Positions 51,201 to 60,200 of a stretch of 64,000 nucleotides of DNA are shown here, piece by piece. The stretch covers positions 30,071,292-30,135,291 of the forward strand of contig NW_004955404.1 of assembly GCF_000276665.1 (NCBI RefSeq), written 5' to 3'. Under the pieces are notes generated by a model. It searched no databases. It saw only the letters and a list, made by a program, of their open reading frames with translations, and was not told the DNA's origin. The first letter of the stretch is position 1. Every line of letters begins with the position of its first letter. This stretch comes from Chinchilla lanigera (taxonomy: Eukaryota; Chordata; Mammalia; Rodentia; Chinchillidae). A program made the translations under genes and the position numbers.

Positions 51201-54200
51201 ATTACTTTAACTAGATTTTCCTACTTACATAGGGTAAATGCTTGGTGTTTTCTTCCTGTTCCTGTCTATTATTGTCAACTCTTGCATTCAAATCTCAGTG
51301 TTTACTTACTGCTGCTGTACTTCTATAATGATCTGTTTTAAAGCCATGTTTGGTTCAAATTGCATAGTTTCAATCTTGAAATGTATCAGTCATTATACAG
51401 ATGACTGTCACATTAAGTCAGTCTTTAAAATACAACTTACTAAAATGTCATAAAATAAAATCGGTTTTAAAAGATATAAACTTAGGAGCTGGGGATTTAG
51501 CTCAGTGGCACAGCACCTGCCTGGCAAGCATGAGGTCCTGAGTTCGATTCCCGGTACTGGGGGTGGGGGGGAAGATATAAACTTTGCTGAGAATATTTGT
51601 TAAATAGAAGTGAAAAGCATTACTTTCTAAATTGTGATTTTTGTGACTATTCAAAAATAGCACCCACGGGTTAATAGGTTTTTAAACTATTTAGATGGAC
51701 TAATAAACATTAAGAAACAAATTTGATGAAATATCTAACCTTTATTATTTTTAACAGACATTCTCAATTTCTTTAACTCTTTATAATACTTACATCAAGG
51801 AATTGTCTTGCAAAAATGTTTTCCTTAAAATAATACTTAAGAAAATACTTGATAACCTATAAAATCTCTTCTGTAATCTTTAGCATTGATTTGTTTAAAA
51901 TGTGTAGCTTGTAAACACAGTTCTTTCCATATAAATATATCTCTTATTGGTATTCAAAAATTTTACTTATGAAACCTTATTTTATTTAGAAAACTTGACT
52001 GAAAGATACTGTTTCCAGTGTTTGTATCATCTAATTTGAACATGTGGATTTTCTTCTTCCTCCTGCATCACTGCAACTATTTAATGCACATGTTCTCACA
52101 AATAAGGAGTTCATATCTCTAAAAATGTTTTAACATCTTTGTATTGAAATTATAAGAAAATGTTAGAATTCACATTTGAGGTCCTATTCAAGTTAGGTGG
52201 CACATACTCATTTTTATTATAAAACTTAGAAATTTTTATATTATCCAGCTAGGTAAAAGAGTCCTTTTAAAAAAAAAGTAGGGTTTCTTTGGCAGTGATA
52301 ACTTCAAATAAGAAAGCATTGATTTAAACCTTCATGTAAATATTGCTGAGTTAATAACGTATTCATTGTCCTCAGCAATTTTACATTTTAAAGAAAAATT
52401 ACCTATACTGTTTATTTTCTTTGTGAAATATACTGCAGATGAGGCAGGGTATGTTAGTCATTGTTGAGTAACATGAACAAGACATCATTTACAGTATTTA
52501 GATCTTCATTTATGTATGTACAGTATTAAAACAACTTATAGATTGTTTATAGAGTCTTATTTCTCCCATAAACATGGGAACTGTATGTAGATTTAAATGC
52601 ATTGTTTTTGTAGGAGGGTTGCAATATAAGATTTGCTAAAGTGCTTCCACAAAAAAAGAAAATCAGCATGCAGAATGCAAATTTGATCCCTAATTTGAGG
52701 ATAATGATCCTAACTTCCATACATATCTGAATTGGCATGTTTTATTTAGTGTGTAACTGATCTGAATGTCATAAAGCACCATTTACTTTGCCATTTTGGA
52801 TGTCACTGAGTAACAAGTTGTAGTTTTGACTGTTTTGCCCACTGCAGGTGACCAACTGAGTGCCATATTGAATTCCATTCAGTCACGGCCCAATCTCCCA
52901 GCTCCTTCCATCTTTGATCAAGCTGCAAAACCTCCCTCTTCCCTAGTCCACAGCCCATTTGTGTTCGGACAGCCCCTTTCCTTCCAGCAGCCTCAGCTTC
53001 AGAGTAAGTCTGTCAGCCTTACTTGCCTCATCAAGCATACCTGAAGCTTTGTTCTGAGTTATCAATCTAGTTATTGGCTCACCTGACTGGTTGAATTTAA
53101 CAGGATGTTATCCTCCCATATTTTTGAAATACTTAAGCTGTCTGAGCTAAGATATTCTGCAGCTAAGACTTTTGATTTTAATCACACATTTTAAATTAAA
53201 TATGGTTAGTAAAGTGATTTTTATGCTGCTTATTCTAATTCCACTATAAGTAAATACATACTGTCAAACATTAAGAAAAACATTTTTTATTTCAAGTTTT
53301 TTTAATGGATGATTATGGTAAGCATCAGTTATAGGGATAACTTTATTGCTTTACATTGAATTTTTGTTACTTTTATAGCTATAAAATCCAGGTTTTCAAA
53401 TTTTCTCTGGTTGTCATTTCCTTTCTTCCTATTTTTTTGGTTATTCATAATACCTTTATACTGATCACTTGATTCCAGTTCTACCTTCTAGAATTGCTTT
53501 AGCCCTTTATCCATGATAACTCACCCTGGTTTAGGAAATAGACCCAAACGAGCTGCACTGAAACGAACGTTCTTTTCTCTTAATAATCTCTTAAAGTCTT
53601 CCACTTCAACATCCCAAAACAGTATGAGAGCAGTATGCTCCTGACATTCAGTTTTTATGTTGACTGCTGCATACACATTTAGAGAGAGTTGATAAAAGCC
53701 TCAGATTGTACACTCATTGTTTAAATTTAAATGCACAATCTCTTTGCTTTAATAAAGTATAATCACATTTATCTCTAAATTATTTTTCTCCAAAAGGCTA
53801 TGATAACTTTTACTAGGGATACTTTAGAGAGTTTTGTTTGTAATCAGGGTAATATATAGTAAGCAGCTGGTGTTATTACTGTATTAATACTTTCCTGAGG
53901 AAAACAACATACCAAGGTATAAACTTTTCTAGATTTACACTGTTCATTAGACATGTTGAATTGATGTAATTAGTTTGGATAGATAAACACTATCAATTTC
54001 TAGCTTATCATTATGTGTATTCTTGTATAATATTAACTTGAATGTCTCTTAAGAGAGGAATTTCAAGGAAATGGACTAACTGACTTTCAGTGAAAGTTGT
54101 TTTCCTTCCATAGTAAGCATTATTTTATAGGAAATAAAAATGAAGACTTCGTTTATTAGTTTTATGGAACAACAGACTTTTTACATTTAAGTATACCCAA

Positions 54201-57200
54201 GTTGTAGGACGTTTTAAAGGTAAGAGCAAAGGAAAAAACAAAAGGGAAAAACATTATAGTCAGGCTGAAAATTCCTATTAGAAAATTCAAATTCATTCAG
54301 ATTCAGTTTTTAACAAGAAATTGTTCTTTTAATGATGTCATAACACCAGACAAAGAGAGAAAGAGTAAAAACTTTTTGTTCTGCTTAAAAGGTCATTGCA
54401 ATTATTCACAAAAACAAGTGTAACTACTCTTTTTATTTAACTAAATTTAATTAAGAAAGTACTTCAAAACAAAGATGAAGACAATAATTAGGTTGTTGAT
54501 AGATTTCCAAATGACATTGTATCAATGTAATTTTACATATGTTTTATATGAATAAAATAATGTTAGTACTACCACTGCTTCCTTTTTCTCAGTCTCGAGC
54601 AAATTTGCAGTCATAGCCCAGATAGATCTCAGTGACCAGTTTTCTGAGTCATTCCTTTTCTATGCTCCAGCAGAACGTCACTGAAATTTGGCTTCCACAT
54701 TTCAGGAAACCTAAGTCATAATCTAGTTAGTATAAAAATTATAGAATCTCAGCAATAGCTCTAACGTTTGGAAAATAATTTAGAATTATTTTCTTACATC
54801 ACATTTAGAAAGGTCAGTGAGGCAGAATGATCATTGTTAAGATACCCTGACTAAGATATTCTCTCCCAGAACTTCACTTGCCATTCATCCCACCAGCATT
54901 TCACCTTACAACAGAGGCTGGCTTATGTATACTGAACTTTCTAGTACTAATTAATAAAATGAAGATCATTTTTTCTCAAATTTTGTGGACTTAAAAGCAT
55001 TATGTGTAGATGACCATATTTACAAAATTTGTTTATACTAATAGTCACCACTACGTACTAAATACTTATATTTAAGTACTACTGACTACATGGGCCATGT
55101 TTTACTATTCAGCCTTGCCTAGATAATTAATGTCGTCTGTTCTTTAGCACATATCTTAAATTTCTGTTTATAGTTTTAACATCTAGAGTACTAGCTTTGT
55201 TCAGATTACTTTTCCTCTGTTTATAGTTTAACTTTTTTAAATGTTGCAGTAATTGGAATGAAAAAAATGTTAAATGTTATAACTCAAGTTCCCAATTAAC
55301 TAGACAAATTCTACAGAGATACACAGAAGCTGCCCATATTTTAACTTTATCATTTCAGTGATCATTATTATTAGTAACTTTGGGGGTTTTTTCCCTTACA
55401 GCATAGTTTTTTTTTACTAATCTTTGGAATTTAAAATAATATGGCACATTAAAATAATTTGCTAATTCTTAAGTTAGCAAAATTATTTTATTCTACATAT
55501 AAATTATTTTGTTACTGTAGTAAAGTAGGATAATTACAGAAGTAAAAGTTAGTGATTTTCTTTGTCCTGCTATGTATGTGAGTGCATGCATAGGATATGA
55601 GATAGCAAAGGGTGCATAGAGAATTTTTCTTTACTGTTCCATAGCTTTTTTTTTTTTTTTTTTTNNNNNNNNNNNNNNNNNNNNNNNNNNNNNNNNNNNN
55701 NNNNNNNNNNNNNNNNNNNNNNNNNNNNNNNNNNNNNNNNNNNNNNNNNNNNNNNNNNNNNNNNTTTTTGGTTTTTCTCCGGTACCGGGAACCGAACTCA
55801 CGACCTTGTGCTTGCAAGGCAGGCGCTTTTGCCGCTGAGCTAAATCCCCAGCCCCCATAGCTTTTAATTTTAGAATTAGTTACATATTTTTTTGGAATTG
55901 GTAAGCATTTTGGCAACAAGATTCTAGTGGACTGTTATGGAGAAAATATATGATTGCTTTAAGAATATTATATTCCTAAAATACTTTTTTTAAAAAAATT
56001 GCTATACTGCATATTTTCATTATCTTTTCGAAAGTGTTTTTTTATGTCCTATCATTGCTGACAGTGCCTTATACATCCTTGGCATTCAGTGAGCATTTAT
56101 TGACTACAGGTAGCAAAGACTATAGCTTTTTCAATGTAGGATTGTGTGTTTCTCACAATCTAATGATAGATTTTTCAGTAGTAGAGTACATCTTCAAAGA
56201 AGAGAGGATTTCATTCTCTAAATTAATAATTAAAGCCAGCTACATTGTGATAATATGATAGCTAATTCTGATTTGTTTCTAAGCAAGATATTTCAACAGA
56301 AAAACTATTCCAGATGACTAAAATTTTATTTATTAATACTGCTAAGAAGCAAACTATGTTACCTTTTTGTGCTACAAAAAAAAATAAAACAAGGCAGTTT
56401 ACTATTTTCCCAGAGATTTTAAACATGTAGTGTACAACTTACGTCCTTTGAGTCTATGATAGTTGTAGGTTACCTTGCAGTAAGAGTTTTTCTTTTATAC
56501 ATTTATCTCCCATTCTTAAATGGGACCAACAAAATGTTAAATGGAAAGAAAAAGTCCATACGTTATCTGCATGGATTTTTATTTACATTTAGAATAACTA
56601 ACATAGCAAAGCACTATTGACAGCAAAACGGTTAATTAGCTTGACATGTCTGAGCCCTTTCTTGTTCATCCATAAATTGAGGAGCCCAATAAATGTTTCT
56701 GCTGATATTATTACTGCCTTTTCATAATATCTCTCATTATCCAAGAAAGATGTAGAAAGCCACTGCCCAAGAGAAAGCAGTCTGCTCTCAATGTGGACTG
56801 AGTGGCAGGTAGGAATTTAGGAAGAGATAAATGAGATTTCCTGGCTGCTCACTGGTCTATTTTTACAGCATAACTTGATGATTTTGAGAATAATCCTCAA
56901 AATAGACTATATTCAGATATTTATAATGAATGTCACCATGTAAGCTAGGCTTGTTGGTAAGAATTAGAGATCATTTCTGTCCTGGGTTATAATCATAGCG
57001 CATCATTTGCCATTGTTTGTTTGTTTGTTGCCTGCTGTGGAGATGTGGTTAGACCGCTTGACCTAGGAAGGAGACCTGTGTTTTGTTCTGTCTTAATTCA
57101 ATCTAGTTCTCCCTTCAACTAGCTCTGTGATACTAACTTGCTAAGTTAAAGTCTTTTTCAGCTCCTAAAGAAAAATAATGTAATGATTTTCAACAAAGAT

Positions 57201-60200
57201 TTTAGAAAATAAGTTCAGCTTTTATTCAAATATTCAGTCAGTAAAAATATATATATATACTTGAGCCTGTAATAATAACGGCAAAATCTTTTAGAGTTTT
57301 CAGTAATACAGCCTACTGCCACACGTGTGCCATAGGTTCACTACCACTGGGCTATAGCTTCTGTCCTAATTACCAATATATTTACTTAGTTTTGGGTATA
57401 ACATCTCTACCCATCCTTATTTTAGTTCTGGTCCTGAATTTATATATGCTGAGCAGATCCATCTTCTCTGTGGTATGAAAGCTTTGGTCCAGGTTCATGT
57501 GCTTCTTCAACAGCAATTTTTCCATGACCCTTCACTTCATTCTAGGAATTCAAACCAAAGAGAATGTTGATGTTGTTTATAGTGCCGTGTGTCCTAGTAT
57601 ATTTGTTTAATTTCATTCTCCTGATTAGATTTGACATTATATCTCACTTTCTTTGCCCACCTCCTCTTTGGCTAATGTTTACTTTACCATCTGTCTTTCT
57701 TCAGATGAGTCATTTATTCTTTAATTAATTCACCTACATTTATTAAATACCAAATTTATGCTACAGTATGGGAACTAACAAAGTAAAGAACATACACATG
57801 TTATATACATGTATTGAAATATCATACTGAACCCCAATAATATGTACAACTCATATTTTAATCAAATTTTTAATAAAAAAGGATTCATATGAATTAATCA
57901 GGCACAGGAGAATATAGGGAAGGAGGTGGAAGGAGGTGAAAGGAGCATACTAACTATGAGAATAATACAAGTAAGTTACAGAGATCCATTGAATCAGCAC
58001 ATATTTATTGAGTATCACCCACATGCCAGGCACTGTTTTAAGTACTGGTCAGGCAAGGCCACCAGTTTAGGAGACTTTTTTATTAATCTAGGTAAGAAAT
58101 TATGGTAACTTGCCCACAGTAGTAGCCACAGAGATGGTTATAAACCATGCAATACTGAATATATTTAGAAAAGTAATCACTCAGGTTTGCTTACACTAAA
58201 CAAGCAATGAGAAGAAGGGCAGTTTGAGTTTTTGCTTAGACGTTCGGGAGAATACTGTTTCCATTTATGAAAGCTTCAGAACCAGGTTTGGTGGGCAATA
58301 ACAAGTGTTCATTTGGGCATCACACTGGTGAGCTGCAGTTGCATAACATACCCCAAAATTTATGGTTTATAATGAGCACTATTTATTTGCTCACAATTCT
58401 GTAAGTTGGCAGATCAGGCTGGGTTCAGCTGAATGGTTTTTCTGGTCTTGATACTAAATTCCTTTGGGCACCGTCATCTATAGGATAGCTGGGCAGCTCT
58501 GTCTTAGAAGTTTGACTCATCCTTGCCCAGGATAAAAAAGATGATTGAGCCAAATGTTTCATCATTCAGGAGGCTAACCTGGATGTTTCTGAATGGATGT
58601 TACATAATTCTGAGAAATCCTTGAGGCTTAGCGTTGAACCTGACACATCATATCTGCCATTTTCTTTGTTGTTTTTTGTGGAGGAGGAGTGCTGGGAATC
58701 AAATTCAGGACCTTGTGCTTGCCAAACAGGCGCTGTGCCGCTGAGCTATATCCCTAGCCTGTATCTGCCATTTTCTGTTGGTCAAAGCAAGACACAAGGC
58801 CAGCCTGTGTTCAAGAACAGTGAAAAATATTCTACATCCTGATGAGAATTGCTTTAATTTTTTAAGTTAGATTAAGATGGTTTTGTGAGTGTAAGTCACT
58901 GTTTCTTTTTTTATTTTAAAGAAAAAGAAACGAAAAAACAAAATTCCAAGACAGTATGATAGGAGAATAACCATGGTTAATACATGGCATATTGTTATCT
59001 TTAAATTAGTTACTCAGAGTACAAGATAGCAGCATTTAATTGTCCAAAGAGTATTAGCATAACCTGTCTTTTTCTGTTTCTATTCTTCCTATTTTCCCTT
59101 CAACATATTGCTTCCAAGCTTTTGTTTGCATCAACAGAACCTGCTCATTCTATGACCAGGTCATTCTATGACTTTTGTCTTGCCAAATTCAGCTGTCAGT
59201 TCTTGGATATCATTTTATTTAACCTATAACCTATAGTAGTATTGGACAGAACCGATCTCTCTTTCTTCCTAGAAACACATTCATTTGCCTGCTGGGTAGT
59301 TCCTATCTCAGTGTTCATTATTAGTCACTTCTCTGTATCTTTAGCTGTTCTTCCTTCCCAGACATGTCCAGGGCTTTGACTAGGCCTAACTTCCTAAGTG
59401 GTTTTAGCCAGTGACGGAGCGCTACCCAACATCTGCATGTTTATGACTCCCGAGATTATCAGCACCTCGTATAGACATATTTGTTCATTCTCTCTCTCCT
59501 TTTATCTAAATGTAGATTCCATAAGAGCAAGGACTTTTAATCATTGTATCTCTCCTACCTTGAACAATATTTGACACATGATAAAGATTCAGTGTATTTA
59601 TATTGAATGACATTTTGAGTCATTCATCTTTAATATTGGCCATAATAATGATTCAACAACTCACTTTTTAATTAGTCTAAGAAAAGAATATGGTATAGCT
59701 AGTTTTTATCTCAAACATATGAGCAAGAAAATTACCTCATTGCCTACATTTATTTAAACTCAACTAATAAATTTTATTTTAATGGCCTTGCCATCAGTAC
59801 AATGATTTAATTCTCAGATTTGGATAGAGTTTTTTTAGCTTACTACTTTTACAAGACTACATTTCATTAATTCTTTAAAAGAAGATAAGTTATTTAATAT
59901 TAAGTTCTTTTTTCAACATGGTAAATCATTAATTATCTAACATTTTCCAGTAGTTGTAAATTTTCTTTGATTTATAAGACTTATTACAAATAAGAATTAG
60001 TATCTCAGAAACAGGATCTACAAAATAAACATTAAATATTGTGGCTAGCTCAACATTTTTCACTGAAGTTGACAAATATCAATGTCAGTTTGGGTCCATT
60101 CTGAGGTATACACTGGGAAAATCCTAATAAGGGGTCTACTCAGAAAACCAGATGACAGTAGATTAAACTGTAAGTAGCAATTCGTTATCTTCCAAATTTA

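Noticed and set aside
54593..54690. Strong acceptor (CCTTTTTCTCAG) followed by about 30 open codons in the phase of exon 19.
   Set aside because: The open stretch ends in a stop, and the only in-phase GT would give a 39-bp exon with a weak donor. Less convincing than 53535-53621.
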